Shown in pieces: positions 54,151-63,014 of a stretch of DNA of 64,000 nucleotides (its first letter is position 1; every line of letters starts with the position of its first letter). A program made the translations under genes and the position numbers. Under the pieces are notes generated by a model. It was not told the DNA's origin and did no database searches. It saw only the letters and a list, made by a program, of their open reading frames with translations. The stretch spans positions 434,001 through 498,000 of the forward strand of contig NZ_CP014513.1 of the NCBI RefSeq assembly GCF_001577365.1, in the 5' to 3' direction. This DNA comes from Frondihabitans sp. PAMC 28766 (lineage in GTDB: Bacteria > Actinomycetota > Actinomycetes > Actinomycetales > Microbacteriaceae).

Positions 54151-54704
54151 GGCCGCAGCCCGAGGTCGTCGAGGTCGATCGCCGCGAAGTAGGGGTAGCC
54201 GGCCTTCTCGATCACCTCGCGCGCACCCGTAGCCCTGTCGACGACCACGGCGACGCCGACCACCTCGGCGCCGACCTTCTTAAGCGCCTCGATGGCCTTC
54301 AGCGGCGACCCACCCGTGGTCGAGGTGTCTTCGAGCACGATGACGCGCTTGCCCTCGAGTTCGGGCCCTTCCACCTGGCGCCCGCGACCGTGATCCTTCG
54401 GCTCTTTGCGCACGACGAAGGCGTCGTAGCTCTTGCCGAGCGCCGCCCCCTGGTGCAGCACCGCCGTCGCGATCGGGTCGGCGCCCATGGTGAGCCCGCC
54501 GACGGCGAACACGTCGGGAACGTCTTTGATGAGGTCGACCATGACCTGCCCGATCAACGGGGCGACCCGGTGGTCGAGGCTGACCTTGCGCAGGTCGACG
54601 TAGTAGGTCGCCTTCTTGCCGCTGGTCAGCGTGAAGTCGCCGTGGAAGACGGCGAGGTCGCTGATGTAGTCGATGAGCTGCTGGCGTGCGTCGGTCACGC
54701 CCAC
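54147..54704 (-). CDS. pyrE: Orotate phosphoribosyltransferase
   Basis: A 185-residue enzyme that joins orotate and PRPP to make OMP in pyrimidine synthesis. The PRPP-binding motif VIVLEDTSTTGGSPL is near residue 118 and the flexible catalytic loop VVRKEPKDHGRGRQVEG near residue 100. The start is one of two GTGs six bases apart. The stop overlaps the start of the following disordered protein. No other pyr gene is near. Confidence 0.95.
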   Translation of the reverse strand: MGVTDARQQLIDYISDLAVFHGDFTLTSGKKATYYVDLRKVSLDHRVAPLIGQVMVDLIKDVPDVFAVGGLTMGADPIATAVLHQGAALGKSYDAFVVRKEPKDHGRGRQVEGPELEGKRVIVLEDTSTTGGSPLKAIEALKKVGAEVVGVAVVVDRATGAREVIEKAGYPYFAAIDLDDLGLRP

Positions 54705-54765
54705 ATGGTACCTTCCCGCGCCCGAGCGGCGAGTCTGTGTCGCACGCTCGCGCTAGCGTGGTGGC

Positions 54766-55605
54766 ATGCGTGTCGCCACCTGGAACGTCAACTCCGTCCG
54801 CGCCCGAGCCGGCCGAGTCGTCGACTGGCTCGTCCGTGAAGACGTCGACGTGCTGGGCATGCAAGAGATCAAGTGCAAGCCCGAGCAGTTCCCCTACGAC
54901 CTCTTCCACGACGCCGGGTACGACATCGAGCTGCACGGCCTCAGCCAGTGGAACGGCGTCGCTTTCGCCAGTCGTCTGCCGATGGAGGACGTCGAGATCA
55001 CCTTCCCGTCTCAGCCCGGCTTCGCCAAGGGCGTCGAATCGCAGGATGCCCCCAAGGAGGCTCGGGCCATCGGCGTCACGGTCGACGGCGTCCGGCTCTG
55101 GAGCCTCTACGTGCCGAACGGCCGCGAGCTCGACGACCCGCACTACGCCTACAAGCTCGACTGGCTGGCAAAGCTGCACGACGAGACCACAGCCTGGCTC
55201 GCCGCCAACCCCCAGCTGCCGCTGGCTCTCATGGGCGACTGGAACGTGGCTCCGCTCGACACCGACGTGTGGGATCCTGCGGTCTTCGAGGGCCACACCC
55301 ACACGAGCCCGCCCGAGCGCGCCGCCTTCGCCGCCTTCCAGGAGAAGGGGCTGCTGCAGGATGTCGTCCGCCCGCGTCTGCCCGACGGCTACACCTACTG
55401 GGACTACAAGCAGCTCCGCTTCCCCCGCAACGAGGGCATGCGAATCGACTTCATCCTCGGTTCGCAGCCGTTCGCCGACCTCGTGACGAGCGCGCGGATC
55501 GACCGCAACGAGCGGAAGGGCGATGCCCCGAGCGACCATGTGCCCGTCGTCGTCGACCTCGCCGTCGAGTCGGAGGACGACGACGGTCGGCCGATGATCT
55601 TCTAG
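54766..55605 (+). CDS. xth: Exodeoxyribonuclease III
   Basis: A 279-residue DNA-repair nuclease (AP endonuclease and 3' exonuclease). Catalytic landmarks: TWNVNSVRAR, MQEIKCKPEQFP (metal Glu), YVPNGRELDDPHYAYKL (Tyr), LMGDWNVAP (Asp-x-Asn) and SDHVPVVVDL (His). TAGCGT six bases before the ATG suggests a leaderless transcript. Its end overlaps the convergent epimerase gene by four bases. Confidence 0.95.
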   Translation: MRVATWNVNSVRARAGRVVDWLVREDVDVLGMQEIKCKPEQFPYDLFHDAGYDIELHGLSQWNGVAFASRLPMEDVEITFPSQPGFAKGVESQDAPKEARAIGVTVDGVRLWSLYVPNGRELDDPHYAYKLDWLAKLHDETTAWLAANPQLPLALMGDWNVAPLDTDVWDPAVFEGHTHTSPPERAAFAAFQEKGLLQDVVRPRLPDGYTYWDYKQLRFPRNEGMRIDFILGSQPFADLVTSARIDRNERKGDAPSDHVPVVVDLAVESEDDDGRPMIF

Positions 55606-56558
55606 CGCGTGACGAGCTCGCCGCGCCGGCGGTGACTGATCATCCGCGAGACGCCTTCGCGAATTCCGATCGAGGGCGCGTAGGCGAGCTCGCGGCGCGC
55701 GGCGTCGCAGCTGGCGATGCGGTCGCGCACTTCGATGTCGCTCGGCCGGCCGAGTGTCTCGGTTTCGACGCTGACGACGGACGCGCGACTGCCCGACTCG
55801 TCCACGATGATCGAGGCGAGTTCGGCGATGCTGGCGGTCTCGGGGCCAGCGACGTTGAACACGCGCTGGCTGCCCGTGTGGACGGCTGCTCGCAGGAGCC
55901 CGTCGACGAAATCGTCGATGTAGGTGAAGGTCCGCACCTGGTCACCCCCTCCGACGAGCGTGAGGTCGTCATCACCGAGAGCGAGCTCGATGAAACGCGA
56001 GGTGACGAAGTCGGCGCGCTGGCCGGGGCCGTAGACGTTGAACGGGCGAACGACCACACCATCGAGGCGATCGTCGGCGCAAGCCCGGAGGACGACCGTC
56101 TCGGCGTCCCGCTTCGCCTGGCCGTAGGCGCTCAACGGCGAGAGAGGGGTCGTCTCGACGATCGGAAAGTCGTCGGCCTGCCCGTAGACCTCGGATGACG
56201 ACACGTAGACGAAACGGACGCCCTCGACCTCGGCGACCATCTCGACGAACTGTTCTGTCATGCCGAGGATGGCATGCCGGGTCGCGGCCGGATCACTCGA
56301 CGCCTCCACGACGCCGACGATCGAGGCCAGGTGGAAGAGGTAGTCGGGTCGGAGTCGTCGGAGGTCGTCGACCGAGAGTCGAGACGCGTCGCCCATGAGA
56401 TGTTCGTAGCCGACCTTGTCGCAGCCCTGGCGGATGTCGATGCCGATGACATGGGCACCTGCCTCGAGCAGCCAGTCGACGAGTGCCGAGCCGATGAAGC
56501 CGGCCGAGCCGGTGATGATGACTCGAGAGCCGGCGAAGGAGGAATAGGGGTTGTTCAT
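55602..56558 (-). CDS. NAD-dependent epimerase/dehydratase
   Basis: A 318-residue extended short-chain dehydrogenase. The NAD motif is VIITGSAGFIGSALVDWL, the catalytic triad region is YVSSSEVYG and the Y-x3-K in SAYGQAKRD, and VVVRPFNVYGPGQR is typical of UDP-sugar epimerases. It likely converts a UDP-hexose or uronate for the polysaccharide. ATG with AAGG upstream, 43 bases after the dehydrogenase stop, the two forming an operon. Confidence 0.9.
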   Translation of the reverse strand: MNNPYSSFAGSRVIITGSAGFIGSALVDWLLEAGAHVIGIDIRQGCDKVGYEHLMGDASRLSVDDLRRLRPDYLFHLASIVGVVEASSDPAATRHAILGMTEQFVEMVAEVEGVRFVYVSSSEVYGQADDFPIVETTPLSPLSAYGQAKRDAETVVLRACADDRLDGVVVRPFNVYGPGQRADFVTSRFIELALGDDDLTLVGGGDQVRTFTYIDDFVDGLLRAAVHTGSQRVFNVAGPETASIAELASIIVDESGSRASVVSVETETLGRPSDIEVRDRIASCDAARRELAYAPSIGIREGVSRMISHRRRGELVTR

Positions 56559-56601
56559 GGGGAAGCCTTTCGGGAGATCCTGCGGGGGACGGAGGAAGCG
56601 A

Positions 56602-57864
56602 TCAGAGGGTGACGACGTGGTCGTGCGAGACCACGTTGCGGGTGTCGAGCACCAGGGCGCCCCTGAGCGCGTCCAGGTCGAGCGCGGCGTGCGGTGTGAG
56701 CACCACGCAGACATCGGCGGATGCGGCCGTCTCACGGGTGAGATCGACCTGCTCGACGCCGAGGGGCCAGTCGCGCGCAGTGACGTGCGGGTCGGCGGCC
56801 ACGACCACGGCGCCCTTCGACCGCAGGATCTCGGCCACCCGGAGAGCGGGCGACTCGCGCACGTCTCCCGTGTCGGCCTTGTAGGCCAGCCCTACGATCA
56901 GCACCCGCGCGCCCCGCACCGCGATGGCGCTGTCGTTCAGCAGGGACTCGACCCGCGTGACGACATGCTCGGGCATGTGCGCGTTGATCTCGTTGGCGAG
57001 ATCGATGAAGCGGAAGCCGCGGCCGAGCTTGCGGCGGACCTCCCACGAGAGGTAGCTGGGATCGACCGGAAGACAGTGACCGCCGACGCCTGGACCAGGG
57101 GTGAACTTCATGAAGCCGAAGGGCTTGCTGCCGGCGGCTTCGATTGCCTCCCACGCGTCGATGCCGAGTTCGTGGGCGGCGATGGCCAGTTCGTTCACGA
57201 GGGCGATGTTCACGTGCCGGAACGTGTTCTCGATGAGTTTGGCCAGTTCGGCCTCGCGAGTGCCGCTCACTGGGACGGTCGTCTCGACGAGGTCGTCATA
57301 GAGCGCAGTGACGGAAGCGAGCGACGCGGCATCGATGCCGGAGACGACCTTGGGTGTCGTCTCGAACGACCAGTGCCGGTTGCCGGGGTCGATGCGCTCG
57401 GGGCTGTACCCGACGTGGAAGTCTCGCCCCGCCGTCAGCCCTGAGCCGCTCTCGAGGAGTGGAACGACGAGCTCGGCCGTGGTTCCGGGAGAGGTCGTCG
57501 ACTCGAGGACGACTGTCGAGCCGAGCGACACGTGAGGAGCGATCGAACGCGTCGCCGACTCGATGAAGCGGAGATCGGGGAGCGTCTCGCGAAGCGGGGT
57601 GGGAACGGTGATCACGGCGTAGTCGAAGTCGCCGAGATTGTCGAAGTCGGCTTTTGCCTCGAATCGCCCCGTCCGGAGGGCGGCGCCGAGCTGAGCGTCG
57701 CAGACGTCGTCGATGTAAGAGACGCCGCGATTGAGAGCGCTGCACTTCGTCGAGTCCACGTCGACTCCAACGACGTCGTAGCCGGCTTCGACGGCTCGAA
57801 CGGAGAGAGGCAGGCCGACGTATCCCTGGCCGACGACGACTAGGCGCTTTGCGCGTACAGACAT
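56602..57864 (-). CDS. Nucleotide-sugar dehydrogenase (UDP-glucose/GDP-mannose family)
   Basis: A 420-residue enzyme that oxidises a UDP-sugar twice with NAD. The Rossmann motif is LVVVGQGYVGLPLSVRAV, the catalytic Cys lies in GPGVGGHCLPVDPSYL and the C-terminal domain has GLAYKADTGDVRESPALRV. With WecB nearby a WecC-type UDP-ManNAc dehydrogenase is plausible, but other substrates are possible. The divergent region upstream holds the 12-bp repeat array. Confidence 0.92.
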   Translation of the reverse strand: MSVRAKRLVVVGQGYVGLPLSVRAVEAGYDVVGVDVDSTKCSALNRGVSYIDDVCDAQLGAALRTGRFEAKADFDNLGDFDYAVITVPTPLRETLPDLRFIESATRSIAPHVSLGSTVVLESTTSPGTTAELVVPLLESGSGLTAGRDFHVGYSPERIDPGNRHWSFETTPKVVSGIDAASLASVTALYDDLVETTVPVSGTREAELAKLIENTFRHVNIALVNELAIAAHELGIDAWEAIEAAGSKPFGFMKFTPGPGVGGHCLPVDPSYLSWEVRRKLGRGFRFIDLANEINAHMPEHVVTRVESLLNDSAIAVRGARVLIVGLAYKADTGDVRESPALRVAEILRSKGAVVVAADPHVTARDWPLGVEQVDLTRETAASADVCVVLTPHAALDLDALRGALVLDTRNVVSHDHVVTL

Positions 57865-57913
57865 GTGATTCTCGCTTTGGGTTGAGGAAGATCGGTTTGT
57901 TTCGGGCTGAAAC

Positions 57914-57983
57914 ATTGAAATACTAATTGAAATCCGGGTTGAATTCAAGATTGAAATATTTTACTTTTCATGTTCAACTTGAA
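57914..57983. promoter_or_regulatory. 12-bp-spaced ATTGAAAT repeat array and palindrome
   Basis: Four copies of an 8-base word start exactly 12 bp apart at 57914, 57926, 57938 and 57950: ATTGAAAT, ATTGAAAT, GTTGAATT, ATTGAAAT. A palindrome TTCAACTTGAA follows at 57973-57983. The stretch is strikingly AT-rich and lies between the divergent dehydrogenase and aminotransferase operons. Regular phased direct repeats are typical binding sites of response regulators, so it may control exopolysaccharide synthesis. Confidence 0.65.
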
Positions 57984-58016
57984 GCGTCTTCTCGCCCCGA
58001 TCGAAGGAGTACTTCC

Positions 58017-59156
58017 ATGACATTCATCCCTCTCTCCGCCCCTGACGTCGGCGATATCGAGAACGACTCCGTCGCTCGAGCGATGTCGTCCGGCTGGGTT
58101 GCACCCCTCGGCCCCGATGTCGATGCCTTCGAGCTCGAAATCGCCGCGAGGACGGGCGCCGCGCACGGTGTGGCGCTCTCCTCGGGGACAGCAGCCCTCC
58201 ATCTCGGTCTGCTCGCTGCGGGCGTCGGCCCCGGAATGGTCGTGCCGACATCAACACTCACCTTCGCCGCGACTGCCAACGCGATCGCCTACACCGGCGC
58301 CATCCCCTTCTTCATCGACTCTGAGGTCGAGACCGGCAACCTCGATGTCGACCTCCTGGCAGAGACACTCGCCGGGCTCGATGCCTCCGGGCAGACCATC
58401 GGTGCGATTCTGCCCGTCGACATCTACGGCAAGGCAGCCGACCACACGACGATCAGCAACCTGGCCTCGATGTACGGCGTGCCCGTGATCGCCGACAGCG
58501 CCGAGTCGCTCGGTGCGACACACGCAGGCCGGGCCGCCGGCAGCTTCGGTCTCGCGTCCGCCGTCTCCTTCAACGGCAACAAGATCATGACCACGTCAGG
58601 AGGCGGGATGCTCCTCACCGACGACGAGGAGGTGGCGACGACAGTCAAGCGTCTCGCGACCCAGGCCCGGCAACCCGTCGCCCACTACGAGCACACCGAG
58701 ATCGGCTACAACTACAGGCTCAGTAACGTGCTGGCGGCCCTCGGTCGCGCACAGCTGACCCGTCTCGACGCAATGATCGCTCGGCGCCGCGAGATCCGCT
58801 CGCGCTACCGGGCGATCGTCGAGGCGTCCGGTTGCGCCACGATCCTCGGCGGTGTCGACGATCGTTTCGACAACTGCTGGCTGACCTCGATGGTCTTCCA
58901 GGGCTACGCCCCGATCGGAGTGACTGGCGCGATCGCGGCCTTCGCTGCAGACGAAATCGAAACCAGACGCCTCTGGAAGCCCATGCACCTCCAGCCCGTC
59001 TTCTCGGATCGCCCCTCACTGGCGACCGGCGTCGCAGAGCGGCTGTTCGAGACGGGCCTTACGCTCCCGAGCGGTTCGGGCATGACCGACGACGAGATCG
59101 ACCGCGTGTGCGACGTCCTCGCCCGAATCCTGCAGGTGTCGAATGTGCCCTCGTGA
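58017..59156 (+). CDS. DegT/DnrJ/EryC1 sugar aminotransferase
   Basis: A 379-residue PLP enzyme that turns a UDP-4-keto-sugar into an aminosugar. The cofactor Lys is in SFNGNKIMTTSGGGM near residue 185, with the ALSSGTAALHL and ADSAESLGA loops that hold PLP. The closest style is PglE/PglC-type UDP-4-amino-4,6-dideoxy-hexose synthesis. ATG with GAAGGAG upstream. First gene of an operon with sugar transferase and acetyltransferase, the same trio seen in bacillosamine-like pathways. Confidence 0.93.
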   Translation: MTFIPLSAPDVGDIENDSVARAMSSGWVAPLGPDVDAFELEIAARTGAAHGVALSSGTAALHLGLLAAGVGPGMVVPTSTLTFAATANAIAYTGAIPFFIDSEVETGNLDVDLLAETLAGLDASGQTIGAILPVDIYGKAADHTTISNLASMYGVPVIADSAESLGATHAGRAAGSFGLASAVSFNGNKIMTTSGGGMLLTDDEEVATTVKRLATQARQPVAHYEHTEIGYNYRLSNVLAALGRAQLTRLDAMIARRREIRSRYRAIVEASGCATILGGVDDRFDNCWLTSMVFQGYAPIGVTGAIAAFAADEIETRRLWKPMHLQPVFSDRPSLATGVAERLFETGLTLPSGSGMTDDEIDRVCDVLARILQVSNVPS

Positions 59157-59775
59157 CCGCCATCTCTACTGCGGCGCCAAGCGCGTCATCGATTTCGCCG
59201 GTGCTGTCGTCCTGCTGATCCTGCTGTCTCCCCTCCTGGTGATCGTGGCCGTCGCCGTCGCTGCCGCGCTCGGCCGGCCGGTGCTCTTCACTCAGCAGCG
59301 TCCAGGCGCGCGGGGCGAGGTGTTCACCATCCTCAAGTTCCGAACCATGCGCGACGAGGACCCCTCGCGCGGCCTGCTCACCGATGCCGAGCGCCTCACC
59401 CGCTTCGGGCGCATCCTCCGCTCGACCAGCCTCGACGAGCTCCCTGGTCTCATCAACGTGATTCGCGGCGAGATGAGCTTCGTCGGGCCACGACCGCTGC
59501 TCGTCCGCTATCTCGATCGCTACGACGACGAACAGGCTCGGCGACACCACGTCCGCCCGGGTGTGACCGGGCTCGCCCAGACACGCGGGCGCAACGCCGC
59601 CTCGTGGGCCGACCGTCTGCGGTGGGACGTCGAGTACGTCGACCGTCACAGCCTGCGTCTCGATCTCGCAATCATCTGGCGCACGGTCCTGGTGGTCGCC
59701 CGACGCTCCGGCGTCAGCGCTCCCGGGCACGCGACTGTCGATGAGTTCCGGGGCGACCGCGAGGTCGCGGCATGA
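59143..59775 (+). CDS. Initiating sugar-1-phosphate transferase (PglC type)
   Basis: A 210-residue membrane enzyme that moves a sugar phosphate onto undecaprenyl phosphate. It has one N-terminal re-entrant helix (KRVIDFAGAVVLLILLSPLL), LKFRTMRDE, the catalytic Asp-Glu in STSLDELPGLINVIRGEMSF and VGPRPLLVRYLDRY, then RPGVTGLAQ. Short form without the extra helices of WbaP. The start overlaps the upstream stop by 14 bases. Confidence 0.93.
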   Translation: MCPRDRHLYCGAKRVIDFAGAVVLLILLSPLLVIVAVAVAAALGRPVLFTQQRPGARGEVFTILKFRTMRDEDPSRGLLTDAERLTRFGRILRSTSLDELPGLINVIRGEMSFVGPRPLLVRYLDRYDDEQARRHHVRPGVTGLAQTRGRNAASWADRLRWDVEYVDRHSLRLDLAIIWRTVLVVARRSGVSAPGHATVDEFRGDREVAA

Positions 59776-60413
59776 CGACCGAGCTGATCGTGGTCGGTGC
59801 CGGCGGCGCCGGCCGGGAGGCGATCGACATCGTCACAGCCCTCAACAAAGCACACCCGAGTTGCTTCACCGTCGTCGGGGTGGTCGACGACGGTCCGCGG
59901 GCCGCACACCTGGAGCGCTTGGAGCGTCTCGGCGTGCCTCATCTCGGTGCCCTGAAAGTCGGTCTCACGAGCTTTCCGGCTGCTCGGTTCGTCGTAGGCG
60001 TCGCCGATCCTGCGGTGAGGCATCGCCTGTACGCCCAAATCAGTGCCGCCAGCCGGTCGTTCACGACTCTCATCCACCCTGATGCCGCTCTCGGCTCGGA
60101 CGTCACCATAGGCGACGGCGCACTGATCGCGGCCGGCGTTCGGATTTCGACGGGCGTTCGAATCGACGAGCAGGTGCATGTCGCAGCCGGAGCCCTGATC
60201 GGGCACGACACCCATCTCAGTGGCTTCACCACGGTGAGCCCGGGGGCGATCGTCTCCGGCGAAGTGACCGTCGGCCCAGGAGCCTTCGTTGGCGCCGGGG
60301 CAGTCGTCCTCCAGAACCTCCGAGTCGGCATGGGCTCCGTCGTCGGCGCGGCGGCCTGCGTCGTCGGCGACGTCGCAGCGTCGACGACGGTCAAGGGCGT
60401 ACCGGCCCGCTGA
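59772..60413 (+). CDS. Sugar O/N-acetyltransferase (PglD type, left-handed beta helix)
   Basis: A 213-residue enzyme. A small N-terminal Rossmann-like domain (LIVVGAGGAGREAIDIV) is followed by hexapeptide repeats (IGDGALIAAGVRISTGVRID, VGPGAFVGAGAVVLQN) ending in the tail TVKGVPAR. The catalytic His is probably in GHDTHLSG. It should acetylate the amino group added by the DegT enzyme. ATGA overlap with the sugar transferase. Confidence 0.92.
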   Translation: MTTELIVVGAGGAGREAIDIVTALNKAHPSCFTVVGVVDDGPRAAHLERLERLGVPHLGALKVGLTSFPAARFVVGVADPAVRHRLYAQISAASRSFTTLIHPDAALGSDVTIGDGALIAAGVRISTGVRIDEQVHVAAGALIGHDTHLSGFTTVSPGAIVSGEVTVGPGAFVGAGAVVLQNLRVGMGSVVGAAACVVGDVAASTTVKGVPAR

Positions 60414-60513
60414 CACCGGGGCCGAGACTCCTTCACGCGCCCGACATCCCCACCCGAACCCGCTACTAGAACCGGCACCACCCGCGATGCCGACGCCCGA
60501 AAGGAGGCCTGCG

Positions 60514-61935
60514 ATGCTCGGAAACACCCCGATCGATCTCCTGGCCCCCGCTGTCACTACCCGTCCGGTAGACGACAGCAGGCCGAGTGGGCTACTCGCG
60601 GCTCCCGTGCTCGTCGCCGGAGTCGTGGTCTACGCCCTCACGCTGCAGTGGGTCTACGCAACGCTCGTCTCCCCGGAGTTCGCGTACATCGGCTACTTCT
60701 ACTCGACACCACCGTGGTTCGTCACGACCTTCTGCATCGCTGCCACCTCGGCCGTAGCGCTACTCCTCCCGCGCACGATCACGCGCGTGTCACACGTGAT
60801 CGTCTGGGTGCTCCTGGTCGTCTGCGTCGCACCCGCAATGCTCATGGCCCCGTACACGGGCTACCTGACCTCAGGACAGGCAATCCTTGTCAGCACCACG
60901 GTCGGAGCTTCATTCGCCATCGTGGCACTCGGTGTCCGAACGGCGCCATCGCGGCTCGGGGCTCCGAAAGGTCTCCGCCCGGCGTTCGTCTGGGCCGCCA
61001 TCGCCGTTTATAGCGCGGTGACCTACACCCTCATGACGGCAACTCTCGGTCTCAGCCTGCGGTTCGTCCAACTCAGCGAGGTCTACGACGTCCGCGACGA
61101 ATACAAAGACGACATCGCCGGATCGGGGGCGCTCGCCTACATGATCAGCCCCCAGGCGAACATCATCAACCCGTACCTCATCGCGCACGGCCTGATCAAC
61201 CGGAAGTGGTGGCTCGTCTTGGTCGGAGTCTTCGGCCAGTACCTGATCTACTCGGCCTCCGGATTCAAAACTGTGCTCTTCGCGACCCCCGCGATCCTGT
61301 TGATCGCCTTCCTCTTCCGGTCGCGCCGGGTGCCGGCCGCGCACTCGTTCGTCTTCGGCTCGGTCGCGCTCATGGCCGCATCGGCTGCAGCCGACCTCGC
61401 CCAGGGCAACTCCACCTTGACCTCGCTCTTCTCGCGGCGGTTCCTCCTCACACCGGGCCTGCTGACCAGTGTCTACGCGAAGTTCTTCGGCGAGAACCCT
61501 CAGTCGCATCTGTCGCACTCGGTGCTGCACTGGTGGACCAGCTCGCCCTACGACACCGCGCCCGCCCTGACCGTGGGCCAGTTCATGCGGCCCGGCTCCA
61601 AGCTCGCCGCGAACGCCAACATCTTCGCTGACGGATTCGCGAACTTCGGCTACGCCGGCTTCGTCGGAGTCGGCGTGCTGCTGCTCGTGTTCCTGCGGGT
61701 GCTCGACCACGTCAGCCGGGGTCTTCCTCTCGGCCTCGCCGCGATGGTGATGGTGATGCCGAGCATCACGCTTTCGAACACAGCGATCCTGACATCGCTG
61801 CTCTCACACGGCCTCGCAGCCGGAGTCGTGCTGCTCGCGATCATCCCTCGACCACCCAGCGCGGAGGGTCACGTGCCTGACGCCGAAGCCCGCCCCGCCG
61901 AACCTGTTCGCTCTCCGATCGGAAGTCCCTCATGA
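60514..61935 (+). CDS. Polysaccharide polymerase-like membrane protein
   Basis: A 473-residue protein with about 10-12 helices and a large loop near residues 225-265 (DEYKDDIAGSGALAYMISPQ) and another near 330-390. The layout suits an O-antigen polymerase or ligase (Wzy/WaaL type), though the sequence is too divergent for a firm call. The ATG at 60514 is preceded by AAAGGAGG, the best ribosome site in the region. The stop overlaps wecB. Confidence 0.7.
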   Translation: MLGNTPIDLLAPAVTTRPVDDSRPSGLLAAPVLVAGVVVYALTLQWVYATLVSPEFAYIGYFYSTPPWFVTTFCIAATSAVALLLPRTITRVSHVIVWVLLVVCVAPAMLMAPYTGYLTSGQAILVSTTVGASFAIVALGVRTAPSRLGAPKGLRPAFVWAAIAVYSAVTYTLMTATLGLSLRFVQLSEVYDVRDEYKDDIAGSGALAYMISPQANIINPYLIAHGLINRKWWLVLVGVFGQYLIYSASGFKTVLFATPAILLIAFLFRSRRVPAAHSFVFGSVALMAASAAADLAQGNSTLTSLFSRRFLLTPGLLTSVYAKFFGENPQSHLSHSVLHWWTSSPYDTAPALTVGQFMRPGSKLAANANIFADGFANFGYAGFVGVGVLLLVFLRVLDHVSRGLPLGLAAMVMVMPSITLSNTAILTSLLSHGLAAGVVLLAIIPRPPSAEGHVPDAEARPAEPVRSPIGSPS

Positions 61936-62992
61936 AAATCATCAGCGTCGTCGGTGCCCGACCGCAATTCGTCAAACTGGCCCCCATGTGTCGGGCCTCG
62001 AGTCTCGAGCGCAGCACGTCGTCGTCCACACCGGACAGCACTACGATCCGGCGCTGTCCGACGTGTTCTTCGACGATCTCGGCATCCAGGCTCCCGGCCA
62101 CAGCCTGAACATCGGGTCAGCATCGCACGGCCGCCAGACCGGGGCGATGCTCGCGTCGCTGGAAACCGTCTTCGACGCTGAAAAACCCGACGCCGTGCTC
62201 GTCTACGGAGACACCAACTCCACGTTGGCGGCCGCGCTCGCGGCCGTGAAGCTGGGGGTTCGTCTTCACCATCTCGAGGCGGGTCTCCGCTCGTTCAATC
62301 GAGCGATGCCGGAGGAGCACAACCGGGTCCTGACCGACCATGCCTCCGACCTGTGCCTCGCTCCTACCGAGTCGGCGATGGACAATCTTGCGGCCGAGGG
62401 GTTGTCGCGCTCGAGCGTCCTGGTCGGCGACGTCATGACAGACGTGGTCCTCGCCACTCGTGATCGCGTGCGGCACGAGGCCCTGCCAGTCCCCTCGTCG
62501 CTCAGCGCGTCACCTTTCTACCTCGCCACGCTGCACCGCCCTTCGAACACCGACGACCCCGCGCGCCTTCGGGCGGTGCTCGAGCCCCTCGCACGGCTCG
62601 ACCACCCGACGCTTCTCGTCGCGCACCCTCGGCTCGTCGATCGCGCCGCCTCGTTCGGAATTCCACTCGATTTCGAGGGGCTGCACTCCACTCCGGCCGT
62701 CGGATACCCCGATCTCGTCCGCCTCGTCATGGGAAGCGCGGGAGTCGTGACCGACTCCGGCGGCCTGCAGAAGGAAGCCTTCCTGCTGGAAAAGCCCTGC
62801 ATCACCGTCCGTTCCGAGACCGAGTGGACGGAGACGGTCGATCTCGGCTGGAACGTCCTCGCCGGCGATCGCCTCGCCGAGATCCCCTCGCTCATGGCGG
62901 CGCTGCGCCCTGAGCCCACGAACGCGACCCCCTACGGGACCGGAACCGCGGCAGTCGCCGCCGTCGACGCGATCCTGCGTGACCTGTCCTGA
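61932..62992 (+). CDS. wecB: UDP-N-acetylglucosamine 2-epimerase, one-base frameshift near start
   Basis: About 353 residues after repair. WecB makes UDP-ManNAc from UDP-GlcNAc. The ATG at 61932 reads MKIISVVGARPQFVKLAPM and CRA, then leaves frame; from HVVVHTGQHYDPALSDVFF onward the other frame is open to 62992. Restoring one C at GGGCCTCGAG near 61996 gives CRALESRAQHVVV and a length divisible by three. Later landmarks: VLVYGDTNSTLAAALAAVKL, HLEAGLRSFNRAMPEEHNR and VVTDSGGLQKEAFLL. As sequenced only a GTG at 61988 would start the open frame, which would drop the first strand of the fold. Confidence 0.92.
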
Positions 62993-63014
62993 CACCGAAG
63001 CTGGAGACACCATC

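Noticed and set aside
57914..57957. CRISPR-like array
   Set aside because: Repeat unit of 8 bases with 4-base spacers is far too short; it is a phased regulatory repeat.
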